Source: Epinephelus fuscoguttatus
Taxonomy: Eukaryota > Chordata > Actinopteri > Perciformes > Serranidae
Assembly (NCBI RefSeq): GCF_011397635.1
Contig: NC_064753.1
Location: 42,590,322-42,654,321 of the forward strand
Direction of reading: 5' to 3'
DNA: 64,000 nt
Numbering within the stretch: position 1 is the first letter of the stretch; each line of letters opens with the position of its first letter. The notes under the pieces are model-generated. The model was given only the letters and a program-made list of their open reading frames with translations, was not told the DNA's origin and did no database searches. Made by a program: the position numbers and the translations under genes. Shown here piece by piece: positions 45,683 through 58,080 of this stretch.

Positions 45683-46574
45683 GGTTTTTTTGGACAGATT
45701 TCACAGACATAAAATGTTTAGCATATTTCCAGTGGCACCTCACAGTGATGTAAACCAAACAAACTTTCCAAACTCTCTGTGGACATTAAAAAAGCCTGTT
45801 TGATAAAAAATTAAGGTGAGCCTATAAATTTCAGACACCCCTTAAATTTTGATTACAGGTTGTTGTAGGAAAATGCAAATGTGGCCCAGGATCTAGAATA
45901 CCACTTTGCACCACAAATACATAATTTTTATGATTCTTTTTTTTCCTTTTACAGAGATTTTATGCAGACTGACTGTAAGAGGCTTTCAGAGCACCGTGCC
46001 GACAGCCCGACATGCTTCTGTCTACCACCGGAGCCAGCTGAGAGCTGCAGCCTGCTATTTTTGTGGTGTGAGAGATGAAGCAACAGTGGAGGGGGTATTA
46101 AAATTTTAGTGTACCATGGTGGACTTTAACCTGTGATGTGACGGTTTACATTTTTAAATGCATGAAACATGGGAAACAGAGCGCGGCCTTTTAGACCTCA
46201 ACACGTCTGACAAAAAATATCAACACCGTATTTCAAATGTTGGCGGAAAAAGAAAATCTAATGCCCATTTTAATATTAACTTGTAGCTCGAATATTATTA
46301 CAAACTTTACAGTCTGCTCATATTGACTAACCTCCTCTCAGACAAAATGGAGCAACAACTATTCTTTAATTTGTTTTAGCAATGCTAGCAGCATAGCTCT
46401 GAGGGTGATACTGGCTGTCAATCGCGCCACCATTTTGGACCAGACTAAAAAATATCTCAACAACTATTAAATGGATTACCATTACATTTTCCATAGAATT
46501 CCATAGAATAGATAATAAATCCCTGTGACTTTAGTAACGCCATGGCATTGTATGTTTCTGCATACCATGGATAT

Positions 46575-47290
46575 ATTACATTTGTACATTCTTACATAGC
46601 AGACTGTGTTTCAGCAACATTGTAGTTAACATATGGTTCGGTTTAGGCACAAAAACCACTTGGTTATGGTGAGAAAAAGATCATGTTTTGGCTTAAAAAT
46701 ACCCGGCTGTGGGGACACAATCCCCACTGGAAAAGCAGTGATGTCGCTGTAGAAAACAATCGCTTTTTTAGGTACTATTCCCACTGGAAAAAACAGCGAC
46801 GGGTCCCTAAAAAACATATCCACGACTGGGGGGTAAGAAATGGCAGGAAACACAGTGATGGGTTCCTAAAACAGAATAGCTGCTGAAAACGCAGCAGAAA
46901 CTCCCTAAAAAACAACCAGATCCATTGTTAGCTGGTTTTGCACAGTGGTCTTCACCTTGGCAAGCGCCTGGCCTTGTCAATTACAGTTGTCAAATAACAA
47001 CTCATTTTCACACACTTTTATGTGAGATATCGATGGCAAAGGCACCCTTTAGCATCTTGATAAGATGTGCAGGGTTTAACACTAACTCCAAACCACACCT
47101 TTATCCAAGAGACCGCGGTACATGTCCTGTTTGAAACCAAACCTCAGCCTGGTTTTATCAGAACTTTAAGTGCGGTCATCACACACTGGCGTCAATCATG
47201 TGCTGTATTTATGTCCTGTTACGTAACTAACTTACTTATTTCATCTCAAAACATGATGTTTTTTGTCTAACCCTAACCAGGTAGTTTTGT
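46575..47290. repeat. Dispersed repeat R2 (TTTAGGCACAAAAACCACTTGG), copy 1
   Basis: Internally repetitive, with recurring 'CCACTGGAAAA.CAG.GA' and 'CCCTAAAAAACA' units. It shares CACAAAAA..A.TTGGTTAT, AAAAGATCATGTT and TTGGCAAGCGCCTGG-like segments with 57290-57720. Confidence 0.5.
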
Positions 47291-47366
47291 CGCCTAAACC
47301 AAACTGCGACTGTTTCACAAAATTAACCACGTTACAATGTGTTTCAGCTATAAAATGAGCTATCAG

Positions 47367-47633
47367 AGTCAGCCAACATGCTTTTTCTTATTTTGCACAA
47401 TGAATGAATATCACATACACTGAAAGTATTGTATTTCATGTCTCCATCTTCTGGTGGGTCATCACGATAAAAGTATGCATGTATGTGATGTCTATTCCAC
47501 TACAGAAGAGACTCGATGATCACTAAAATTAGGTGGGGAAAAAATTAATAAATCGATATCAGTATTGGCCAAATGAGTTGTTATATATCGGCATATCGAA
47601 TATCAGCAAAAAATCCAATACTGTGCATCCCTA
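47367..47633 (-). mobile_element. hAT-type MITE, family H1, copy 3 (truncated)
   Basis: One end, reversed, reads CTAGGGATGCACAGTATTGG. The other is lost. It shares AGCATGTTGGCTGA, CCACCAGAAGATGG and CTAAAATTAGGTGGG with copies 1 and 2. Confidence 0.7.
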
Positions 47634-47639
47634 GTGCCC

Positions 47640-49090
47640 TGTACGTCACTATCAGACACACAGGGCTGTGACAAAGTGTAAGTAATTGATCAACTGAGAA
47701 TAAGAATGGGTTGATAACAAAGTCCGCTTATACAATATGTCACCTTAGACATGATACATATCAAACACGCAAATGTAACATATTTGTGGTTGCAGAAACA
47801 TACACTGCCAACATTTTCTTCTAGCGACTGGGCTGTGGACTGCCATGAAATGTGATGCAGACATTCATGTTGCCGTGGATTGACTATAATTATTCTGGTT
47901 ATCTTTTGATTTCATCATCAGGTAAAAACTCAGTTTGTCCAATAATCTGATTCATGACCAAATACCCGCAAACTGATGAGCTAATGAGTGCTAATTAGAA
48001 AATATTGCCATGCTAACAAGCGAAACTCAACATAATACACACTTACACTATCCTGCTAAACATCAGCATGTTAGCACGCTGATGTTAGCATTTGGCTCAG
48101 TGTAAAAATATAGAACATATCAAGAGTACTGCAGAATGCTGGCAAGTACAATCCAAATATTCTCACATCACAAAACCTCATGGTAAAAGATAAACTGGAC
48201 TTTTCTCAGGGAAGCTGCAGTATTTCATCCAAGAACAAACTCACGTTTCTAAACGTTGCCTTTCACCATGCCTTACAGTGCAGTCCACAGTGCAGTCAGA
48301 CCTTTGAAGGGTTGGTTGGTAAATCTCACAGAGCATCAATCACCGGACTCCAATCCAAACACATGTTAAACGCACATTGTTCCCGCTGTCCGAGGCATGG
48401 CTCTCATCTAACAGACAATAACAAGGCAGTTGACAGCAGCAGGACGTAGTTCAGTCCCACTTAGAGACACTAAATCAATCTGTTTCAAATAAACACCGGG
48501 CTTTTACACCACTTGCTCATCCTGAAACCTGAGTTTGGAGTGTGACACTTCTAATTTATTACAACCTAGTGAGAAACAGATGAGTAAGGTTACACAGCTT
48601 CGCTCTTCCTTGTAATTCTGCTGCTTATCATTTATCATCCGCTTGAGCTGTGAAACCTAAATATTCCTTCCTGCATTAAGGAGGTGCTATTTTTAGGAAT
48701 CCAGACTGTTCTTTTTGTATAGTGACATTAGATGCAGATAAAATCTCATTTTGCGCAAGTTATTGCACCTTTTGAAATGAAGTTTATTTTAAGGCAGTAC
48801 AGGAGGAGGTGCACATTAATAATCCTCCAGGACTGTAACATGCTCATGTTTAACCCAAACAATGCGTAATGCAACTGCAGTTGGTTCAGATCGAGGTCGG
48901 AACACGTTCTCACCACAAACGAACTGCACCAGAGTTCATTCGGAACCAAAACAAGACCACCTCTTCAAGAAGGTCACGGAGTGCGATTGCTGTGTTCACA
49001 CCTACTGAACCAAACTGGACAGGTGTGAAAGCACCCTTAAAAGTCAGGATATCTCAGCCTCTGCAGCTTTGGCTTGTTCCTTTCTTTTTA
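47640..49090. other. Intergenic, no gene seen
   Basis: 48850-49040 contains TGGTTCAGATCGAGGTCGG, TTCGGAACCAAAACAAGACC and TGTTCACACCTACTGAACCA, probably an eroded MITE of the 'foreign DNA with GAACCAAA ends' type. The rest is not recognised. Confidence 0.35.
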
Positions 49091-49094
49091 CAAT

Positions 49095-49611
49095 AGGCCC
49101 GTTTCCACCACAGGAACTTCGGGGTAATTTTACGGGGCCGGGGCCATTGGTGCGTGTCTTCACCGCAGAAGCCAACCCCGGAGGACAGAGTTCCGGAACT
49201 TTTACAGGGGCTAAACATGTCCCTGCCTCGGAGAACAGCCCCGAAAAACTCCTGGGTGGGGCTTGGGGTTTACTTGGTGCTGATTGGATATACTCAAGGC
49301 GGGATGTGACGTCAACAGAAAGCAACAAAATAGCCGGCAGCTCTCGTTCATAGCTTCCACCGCCATGTTAACGAAGAGACACGCCAGAAACCCAGCAACC
49401 ACCTCAGCTCCTTCCATGTTGATAATCGTCTTTCTTATGTCTGCTTTCTTTTTCTTTCTTCTGCTTCGTACTTCTTTGTTGTTCTTCTTCTTTGTTTCTT
49501 TGCCACGTCGCCCCGGTCAAAATGGTAATGGAGACATGGCGGTTGAGAGGGCCAAGCGAGAGGACGTTCCTGTAAAGTTCCTGTCCCTCAGGAGGCAGGA
49601 AGGGGGGGCTC
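49095..49611. mobile_element. MITE, Harbinger-like, GTTTCCAC type, copy 2
   Basis: The left part GGCCCGTTTCCACCACAGGA and GGGGTAATTTTACGGGGCC matches the family of 43986-44627. Inside are a CpG-rich stretch and GCTGATTGGATATACTCAAG. The right end, near GTTCCTGTCCCTCAGGAGG, is only roughly inverted. Confidence 0.5.
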
Positions 49612-50003
49612 AGTATAGGGCCCTACAGTTGGTTAGTCCAGCCCTTCTTTAAATCATAGATAGTAATAAGGTGTTAAATATCTAATGAAGTGAGTGCTGA
49701 TAGTATTATATATTAATGTACACCACAGTTCAGCACTAACAGTGAACTAACTGCTCAAGAGAATTACTTTTTTATCCTCAGAAAGCTCTTGGCTGTTTTT
49801 TGTTACTGGAAAAAAAATGTGAATTTATCATCTTTATGAAGTGCAAGATATTTTTAGACACATCTTCAATCTGTGAGGCACTAGCGAAGCTTATACAGGA
49901 GCAGTGGAAACAGACTTACTGAAACTATTTGGTTTGTTTAAAAGTACGATCACACAGAGACATTAAAGAGCAGGATTAAGCATCTACAGTTTACTAAAGA
50001 TTT

Positions 50004-50314
50004 TTAAAGTCCAGGGTGTAGGACTTAGTAGCTTCCAGCAGTGAGGATGCAGAACTCAAACTTCTCCTGTGTCTAAGCATGTAGAAGAACTGCGGTGGCT
50101 GACAAGGAAACATGAATAGCAGGCTCTAACGCCAGAGTTTGATTTCTGGGCTACTGTGAGATATTTCACACCGTATATAAATGTCTCATTCTAAGGTAAT
50201 GAAAACACAACAATTCGTATTTTCAGGTGATTACACACTAATGAAAACATAGTTATGAGTGATTTTGCATTTCTGCAAATAAATTCCCCTGAATCCTGCA
50301 CACTGAGCCCTTAA
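50004..50314. mobile_element. TTAA-type MITE, family B, copy 3
   Basis: TTAA at both edges (50004-50007, 50311-50314). The ends TTAAAGTCCAGGGTGTAGGA and, reversed, TTAAGGGCTCAGTGTGCAGG are inverted. The middle has AAACATG and ATATAAATGTCTCATTCTAAGG. Confidence 0.65.
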
Positions 50315-51289
50315 CGAGCTCCATTAGCTGTTTATTTCTGCCAAACATATCTGAACTATCCCTTCAGTGTGTGTGGACAGTCAGGCTCTTCTTCAGATTT
50401 ACATGTGACAGCCTGCACATGCATAATACCAACGCATTTACTCCTTCACAAAACATACTATTATTATAATATAATATTTTCTAAAGGCAGAATTTTCTTT
50501 GCAAATAGCTTTAAATTGTCACTCATTACAAGTGAAACACATGAACCGTTAAGTAAAAAGGAAAATCCAGATTGCAATTTAGGGCTGGGAGGCATTCAGC
50601 AGAAGTAAAGAGCACAGAAGCAGCGAGCAGAACTAATTTCATCAAATATTAAACTTGGTTAGGAGACTGAGCAGCGCAGGACTCCGGTGGGATTTCCCTG
50701 CAGTCCGTCTGCAGGAGGAGAACTGGAGGATCATGGGACATTTCACACAGGAAGTGGACGTGGGTGGTAGCCATTTTGAAAAATGATTGATATGAAGTAT
50801 TGCGAGAAAAATATCAAATCTGGTCTGTGGCTTTGCAAAATTGGCTGAGAAATCCCACCTCAAAGCTTTTGACACACAAATGAAACTCTTTTTTTAATCT
50901 GTGATGAATGTTCCAAAGCAAAGATTCACTTTAGCTTTTAGTTTTAGGAGGGGTTTTTTTATCCTGTGGTCTTCTTCTGTGATATCATTTGTAGCCTTTA
51001 GGGATTGTAGACATTGAAAAATTATAGGATTCTTTTTCAGGGCTGTTTATAGATAACGAGCTGCTAATGCTAACACATCTCTATGCAAGTCCAGCCCATC
51101 TGGCAGAACGAAATGTCAACCTGGTCTCACTCTGAAGTTGACGAAAAATGGTGCTTGAGCAATGACTTGCAGCATCAGACACTGACGATAAAAACAGTCG
51201 GTGTGATACATGGCCAGTCGCTGTTCCAGTTCTGCGGTACCCGACAGGGCAGTAAATGGCACTGATTTAATTTAATGAGAGTTCTTCTT

Positions 51290-51596
51290 GAACACAGGCA
51301 TATTTCCAAGGTGGCAATCACTTACAAGGGCCCATTCTCTACCCAGCACATTAGTGAAGGGCCCATTTACGCCCTTTAGCTGTGTTCCAAAGGAAACCAC
51401 AATATCAGCATTCAAACACCTTCTCCATGTTTTAGATCACTGTCTGACTTGTGCACAGGTAACATAGAAGTTAGTCAGTAAAACACAGAATGTGGGGAAA
51501 ATTCATGTAATGATACTCTCAGCCAAGTCGCCAGAATAAAGGCATATTTTCAAGGTGGCAATCAGTCTTAAGGGCCCATTCTCCACCCAACACATT
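51290..51596. repeat. Dispersed repeat R3 (AAGGGCCCATTCTCTACCCA)
   Basis: The block TTTCCAAGGTGGCAATCA ... AGGGCCCATTCTCTACCCA occurs at 51302-51346 and again at 51546-51592, in direct orientation. An inverted relative lies at 57956-58075. Confidence 0.6.
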
Positions 51597-52225
51597 CAGT
51601 GCGTTTACATGCAGCTTGAGAAAATCAAATTAGTGGCTTAGTCCAACTGAAACCGGACTTTTAAATGCATGTTAACAGCTTAGTCCGACTGAAATTGGAC
51701 TATCTGTAGCTCGACTAACACACCTAGATAATTCGATCGAAAATCGAAATATTGCTGCATGTATCCACTTAGTCCGTCTGGAGTCGGAGTCGGCATTCTG
51801 TGCATGCACCACTTTTTCTTTCGTGGGCTTTCACCCGAAAGAAGAAGGAGATGATGTAGCAGCAGTGCAGTAACTCCCGGAAAAACAAACAAACACCATG
51901 GTGACCGGGAAGCAGAAGTCGCACTTCTGGACGGATGAGGAAACTGCATTCATGCTCCGACAGCTAAAGGAGCTAAATATTTTTAAGTTTATGGATGGTA
52001 GGAAAATGCGAAACGCTGATTTATTTTAAAAATGTGCTGAACAAGAACCGGAACTAGTTCAACAGGCACTATATTAAAAAGGACACAGTGCTGTCTATCG
52101 AGGTGGAGTCAGACGTACTTGGTCAGAAATTCGATTTCCTCTTCTGCATGTATACTCAGACAAGACGAGAAGTCCGACTTGACTGATTAGCCGAGCTATG
52201 AGCTTAGCTCATATTTACACCCCTG
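51597..52225. mobile_element. Harbinger-like non-autonomous element with Myb/SANT relic
   Basis: The left end CAGTGCGTTTACATGC (51597-51612) and the reversed right end CAGGGGTGTAAATATG (52210-52225) are eroded inverted termini typical of fish PIF/Harbinger elements. Repeated 'CTTAGTCC.ACTGAAA..GGACT' blocks follow the left end. An AT-rich, CpG-containing middle holds a short Myb-like frame at 51898. No transposase was found. Confidence 0.6.
51898..52029 (+). pseudogene. Myb/SANT-like DNA-binding domain relic, 43 codons
   Basis: In Harbinger elements a second protein with a Myb/SANT-like domain helps the transposase bind DNA and enter the nucleus (family knowledge). Here the frame reads MVTGKQKSHFWTDEETAFML then RQLKELNIFKFMDGRKMRNA and DLF before a TAA stop. 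FWTDEET is the first-tryptophan helix and the GRK.RNAD.F part fits the second helix. The third helix would need read-through. Codons after the stop do not restore a good match, so it is truncated. Confidence 0.65.
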
Positions 52226-54770
52226 GTTTGGAGGAGAACGTATTATAAAGGATGTGGGACACTGAATATTTAGGCCATTGAAGAATACAGCACATAACTG
52301 CAACCGCAGTTATAAAGCTGCAGTCTTTGTCACTACAATCATTGGGTCAATATCGTCTGAACACAGCAGAGCTGCATGCTAATGGCACGTGAAAACAGGT
52401 CATCAGGTGACTTCCTCCTCTGTCTTGAAATATTAAAAAGGTCCACATCCTGTAATGGCACGAATTCCCAGGCACTTGTAGTTAATCCAACATGTCTAAA
52501 TATTAAGAGAGGGACTGACACAAAGTGTTGTTTCAGTTTATTTGCTCCTTGATATGTTGGAGGAACATTTTAATACTTCAGATGAACGTAAACCAGGTAA
52601 ATCATGCACAGATACACACACTCATACAAAGCAAGAAGTTAAATGTGATATTTTTCTTCGACCTAGTTTGGTTCTCAATTCAATATTATTTTTCTTGTTT
52701 GTTTGATTTGATTGTTTGTTTTTAAACAAACTTATTGCTTCTTTTTTATTGTTAATTTCCATCTGATCTTGTCTTGTTAAGCACTTTGGGCTGCATCCTT
52801 TCAAAAATCCTTTAATTTAATTTAATTTTATTTTATTTTTATGTTAATTATATCAGTGCTTTATCATTATCACATCACTGCTATTTGAAGAAGGAATTAA
52901 ACAAAATATTTAAATGCAAGAGGCCAATAATAAGAATCGAGCTGATGAACATCTATAAAAGTAATCAGTTAAAGATTAATAGCTAATGATGATGAAATAC
53001 AGACATCATCATCATCATCACAGACATTGCAGAAAATTGTATTAGGAAAATCTTTGCTCAAACCAAAACTGCTTAAAATAAACAAAGTCTACAAATGTGT
53101 TCATACGTGTTTTAATCCTTTTTGGTGACATGAATAAAAAATAAAAATAAGTGTGATCATGTCTGAAAAGATGCCAAGATGCTGAAATACGTCAGAGTTT
53201 TTAGTCTGTAAAAAAAGACACTTTACGCTGAGTGCCTTCAGCTTTACTTTGTTTGTAAGACATTCTCGATGAGTTTCGAGAATGCCTAAATGCCTAAAAT
53301 ATACAGACATGATGAAAGTTTTAAGCATTTAAACTAAAAAAAAACAGACTGTAAAGAACATCTAAAGTGAAAGTTATCTAAAGAGTCCATATGAATCATC
53401 CTGAAAATCCACCTCACTCCCAGAAAGTGCAGCCTATTAGTCATCCTCTGCTCTCCTCTGGCTGCGAAACGACTGCATGAATTTTATTTGGGAAAGTGGA
53501 GCTTCTGTACTTCAGGTGGACATTTTAACGCCGTGGCAGGTGCTGTGCTGGGAGGCGGGGGCAGTAATGGGGGAACTGAGGGAGAGAGAATGTTTTTTGG
53601 GGGGGTTAAAGTGAAGTGCATTACCCGCGGGCGGCCAATAGGTTGGCACTATCCCGTCGCCCTCCATCGCCTCCACTCAGCTCCTCCAGCTGAGGCGTAC
53701 TTAGCACCATTCATAATGCATGGTCACCACCCCTCCATGCACTGGCCTGTCATGGCTTGTTCCCTTCGACAACTCAGCCCAACTCTACTTTTCCCCCTAA
53801 GAGGACGCCAGCGGTTGCATAATTTAGATGCTGCCCGCTGTTTTCAGGGCTCATCTCTTATCAAAAATGGAACAGACTGAGTTTCTGGGGGAGTTTTATC
53901 TAAAGAGGGCGATGGAAGATGTTCCAGTTGAGACAATGGACGGAAAACTTCTCCAACTTTTCCTCTACAACTTTACGATGACGTTAGCATCATGCATGGC
54001 TGACTGCCTACATGTATACAGGACATAAACCTCAACACAGGATGAAGAACAGACACATGTACTGCATATTTAAAACTACATATGTTTGGATTAATTTAAG
54101 AAGCCAGACAAGAGAATGTCCTTTTAATTCAAGCCTGCGTTGATTAATCCAACGTGTTTTCTGACTGAAGATTCGCTCTTCTCAGCTGTTTTCTACCACT
54201 GAAGTAAAATTTAAAGTGACTTTGGCGGATAAAACATTCCCCCAACGATGAGTCTGAATGTCTAAATATGAAATTATGTGCCTGAGCACGTGTGCGTTTA
54301 TCAGGGAGGATCAAAGTAAAACATATTTAATAAATCAGAGTATTGTTTTCAATGGAGTTAATAGAGGGGAAACAAAAGGCCCATTGAAGGCAACTCATGC
54401 AGCCGTTGTGGCCAGCTGCAGTCGGGCAGGTCAAGGTGACTGAGGTCACGACGAGAAGAAAGATATTTGAGAGAGATGACGAACACCTGCTGAAAATATC
54501 TGACGTCACTCTGATAAAGAAAAGACATGGGTCACAATGTATCTGCTAATGTGTCTTTAGTTCAGTCAGTGGATGTAGGTGCCAGAGATTAAGGGAATAC
54601 ACCGTGGAAAAAAGTTTAGTCAGGCATCAAAAAGACTTTTCTGTGATGGAAAAACCAAAGTATGTCAGAATTGTTGTCTATGCAGTAAAAGGATGCAAAT
54701 ACTTTAGAAACAGGTGCTACTTGAACAGAGGAAACAAAGAAAAAGAGCTCTGGCATCTGCTTTTGCTCAA
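52226..54770. other. Intergenic, no confident gene
   Basis: Largely non-repetitive. 53480-53880 has an open frame of 130 codons without a recognisable domain. 54330-54460 is rich in unique-looking sequence (GGCCCATTGAAGGCAACTCA). Nothing is called. Confidence 0.35.
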
Positions 54771-54779
54771 AAGGTAGAA

Positions 54780-55080
54780 AACCTACAACTACCAGAATGC
54801 ACTGTGCCACACCGGCCCAGTTAACACTCCCGCTGGTGGGTGACGTAATGGGAGCTCATCCGTTTTTGACACATGAAACAATTGTTCAGTGACCTCCGGC
54901 GAAACACCGACGAAAAAAAGCCGTGCTTTAAAGTCGTCATGATACACGGCGGCACCAGGGGGAAACACAGCTGGACAACAACAAGAGTTAAGGCGATGGA
55001 AGTCCGAGAAGGGCAGGGAGGTTTGGCCCAACAACCACCAACTTTTACCCGTGTTCGCTTCCTGTAAGATTGTAAGGCCA
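54780..55080. promoter_or_regulatory. CpG-rich island with a ZNF143-like motif
   Basis: CCTACAACTACCAGAATGCA (54783-54802) resembles the ZNF143/STAF promoter site (ACTACAA..CCCAGAATGC, from memory). It is followed by about 250 bases with many CG dinucleotides (CTCCGGCGAAACACCGACG, ACACGGCGGCACC). It looks promoter-like, but no first exon can be tied to it on either strand. It could also be the 5' part of a mobile element. Confidence 0.3.
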
Positions 55081-55519
55081 AACCTCGTTCTTTTGTCCTC
55101 AACCCAACCATATGCTTTTGTTGCTGAAGGAAAAAAAAACCATCAATTCACGGTGTTGTACCGACGTTGTGCTTTTATTTTGAAAGAGACTATATGCAAA
55201 CTGTACATTTCTTGTGAAAATTGAAGTGTATTTTGAAATCAGACATTGCATGTAACAGGCTGAAGTTGACATGGCGTCCCAGAACACCCCAGGGTACCTT
55301 ACATGTCATATATCGATAAAGAAAGTCTGTGACTAAACGTTAATATGTGACGAGGTTGGAGGGACAATGTGTTAACTATATAGCAACATATTGACTCTAC
55401 AGTACCTTCCTACAAAATCAGATGCATTGATAGTGGTTGAGTAAATGGAGATTATACTTGTTCTGAAACCCAGAAATAATTAATATATTCGAAATACATA
55501 TGCAGTATATACATATAAA

Positions 55520-55762
55520 TTCCTGAGCCATGTTTGCAGTGTGGCATGCTGCTTTATCCTGCTGGGGGGCCACTGCCATTGAGGAGTACTGTTGCCATGA
55601 GGGGGGGTACTTGGTCTGCAACGGTGTTTGAGTCATGTCAGGTGGTATCCACATGAATGCCAGAACCAAAGGTTTCCCAGCAGAACAATGCATTGGAACA
55701 AAATAATCAAAGTTATTCACTTCACCTGTCAGTGGCTTTAATGTTTTGGCTGATCAGTGTAT
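55520..55762 (-). mobile_element. Tc1 remnant, end fused to transposase C-terminus
   Basis: On the minus strand, TGATCAGCCAAAACATTAAA and CACTGACAGGTGAAGTGAAT (Tc1-type end) run into TGTTCTGCTGGGAAACC and PQQDKAACHTANMAQE. It stops at GAATTTATATG. The same end-to-C-terminus fusion is seen at 39808-40517, so it is a shared deletion derivative that spread as a MITE. Confidence 0.75.
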
Positions 55763-57285
55763 ATACAGTACAACATACTGGAAATGTATGTCATTACATA
55801 TATCCCCAAATAACTTATTAAATGTATAATGTAAATGCCTGTATTAGACTGTTTATGGAAAATATATTGATGTTCCATTTGAAGATAATTGTCGAGTTGT
55901 TTTCTGTCTCACATTGTGTTAAACTGGTGGTGTGGAAGAACACGCAGCACACAGAAAAAAGACGACGACAGGCGCAGTTTTACATCACGCTCAGTCTGTT
56001 TCCCATTGACACGATCAAGGTGCTGCTGTAGTGCTCTTAAATGATCTTATTCACTCTTAGTGCACAACCTCTGCTGCGGCTCTCACTTAGCATGCTACAG
56101 TCTGTATAGCATGTGAACTACGTGTGTGTCACGGTAAGTGCTTTCACATAATCGAACCATCACGGCAGCAGATAACAGGCTGTTGAGCTCCATCTGACAG
56201 AAACAACTAATCACTTTCTAAACTAGTCTGGGCTGCACGATGCATCAAGTTTGTCTACATGCACACCAGCAACCTGGGTTACAGTCACATTACAACTTCT
56301 GTTTATTTTGCTCTCATGTGACACACATATCTGATCTTTTCAGGGTAGTTTGGACACAGAAATACAAATTTTCCTGATCAGATCTGGGCCACTTTCATAT
56401 GTGGTCGTAAATCTGATACATATCTGATTACTGGCCATGTGATGGCTGTGAAAACAGTCAGAAATTCATGTTGGTTTTTCCACGTCATACTGCATAGAAG
56501 CAAAACACTCTCCTAAGTGTCGGATTGGTAAGCTGCCCCAGTTGCCATCCAATAGACTGCCAGATGCTTGCCTACATTTTGAGTCCTGCCGTGACAGCGT
56601 TGTTGTGAGGCCAACAGAAATGTTGGAATGTAGCCCTGGACATCCTTAAGTTTTGGAGGGACTGTTCCTCTGTGAAAGCAGCCTACCACTTCTGACTTTT
56701 CTCCTGCACCCATGCCTCTCTCTCCACAGATCTGCAAACAATAGCCGCTTATAGCGATATAGCTACGGCTTTTGCGTTCCTTCTTCTCCTCACCTTCAAC
56801 CCCAACATACGGCGAACGGTCATCTGATCTCTGCAGCAAATCTGTCTGGAGATTGCACTGCTATGTAATTCATCTTTTTCCCCAGCTGCCTGTCTTGCAT
56901 CTGTGACATTTTCTGTTGTTGTTCCAAAGCGGAGACCCCTTCACACTGATGTCAGATCTGGGTCACTTCAAACATGAACATGAATAGTCTAGGCAGAACG
57001 ATCAGTTCTGTGGAGAGGGTCTGAATTGAGCACTGAGCCCTGTAATGTGAACTTAGCACTGGTTTTGAGTTTTGGATCTTTTTAAACTCCACATTCAGTC
57101 ACTGACTGTAAATTCTGGACTGAATGACTTCCCTCAGCAGTTAAAGATAAAACCAGGTTTGGCTTCTGTCTGTTGTCTATCATGGCTGAATTCACCACAT
57201 GGCTAGATTTGGTCTCTTCATCTAATCAACAATGGTAGACCAACAAACTGCAACTACGGATATGTTACATTTGGAGATCAATTGA
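55763..57285. other. Intergenic, no confident gene
   Basis: Short frames only. 56380-56520 and 56940-57060 share 'ATCTGGGTCACTT / AGATCTGGGCCACTTTCATA' and 'AACATGAAC'-type words, suggesting an old repeat. Confidence 0.3.
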
Positions 57286-57289
57286 AACT

Positions 57290-57720
57290 TTACGTTTCTT
57301 TCCATTTTAACAATGCTGTGGTTTACATGTGGTTATGTTTAGGCACAAAAAGTATTTGGTTATCGTTCGGAAAAGATCATGTTGGGGCTTAAAAAACACA
57401 AGCACGGCTAGAGAGGTTGATGATGTCTTGGTAAAAACAACCACTTTTTATGTTTCGGTAAATATATCCATTTTTCGCTGTACTGTCCAGGAAGGAAATG
57501 TAGTGATGTCTCTGTAAACAACAACCTCTTTCTGTGGCACGAACCCTGCTGCTATAAAAACAGTGACAGGTTGCTAAAAACATCCATATTTGGTTGCTAA
57601 AAGTCACTGGAAAACTTTTGTTGTTTCTTGGTGTCAAACAGTGGTCTGGAGCTTGGCAGGTATACTGAGTAGGTGCCACATCATCCACCTTCCCTTCCAC
57701 CTCCCCATGACAATGTCAGC
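57290..57720. repeat. Dispersed repeat R2, copy 2
   Basis: Starts ACATGTGGTTATGTTTAGGC. It shares AAAAGATCATGTTGGGGCTT and ACAACC.CTTT units with 46575-47290. Confidence 0.5.
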
Positions 57721-57879
57721 TCATATATGTCACTTTAGAAACGTTAATGAGATCTTGAGTGAACAAATGTAACATATGAGTGGTTTGTAGAAATGTACAA
57801 TGTCATGGTATTCTGGCAACATTTTGTGCTTTACTGACAAACTTCTATATTAACTGAGTTGTCAGTGCATCTGTGCACG

Positions 57880-58080
57880 AGTCAGACAGTGATGTACATC
57901 CTGGATAAGGTGTTTGAATGATGATATTGAACACTCCAGCTACGGGGCGTAAAGTGCGATTACACTGGGGCCTGTGAGGTGGTGGGGGGCCCATAGAGAG
58001 AGCAGGCTATCTAACTATGTGTAGGGCAGAGAATGGGCCCTTATGAGTTATTGCCACCTTAGAAATATGCTGATGTTCAA
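57880..58080 (-). repeat. Dispersed repeat R3, inverted copy
   Basis: GCAGAGAATGGGCCCTTATG and TTGCCACCTTAGAAATATGC are the reverse of the block at 51302-51346. Confidence 0.55.

Noticed and set aside
49284..49652. 122-codon plus-strand frame
   Set aside because: Lies within a Harbinger-like MITE and is phenylalanine-rich from a TTC/TTT tract.
53488..53880. 130-codon frame with glycine-rich start
   Set aside because: No domain, no splice signals that give a longer model, and no codon pattern like rbpms2.
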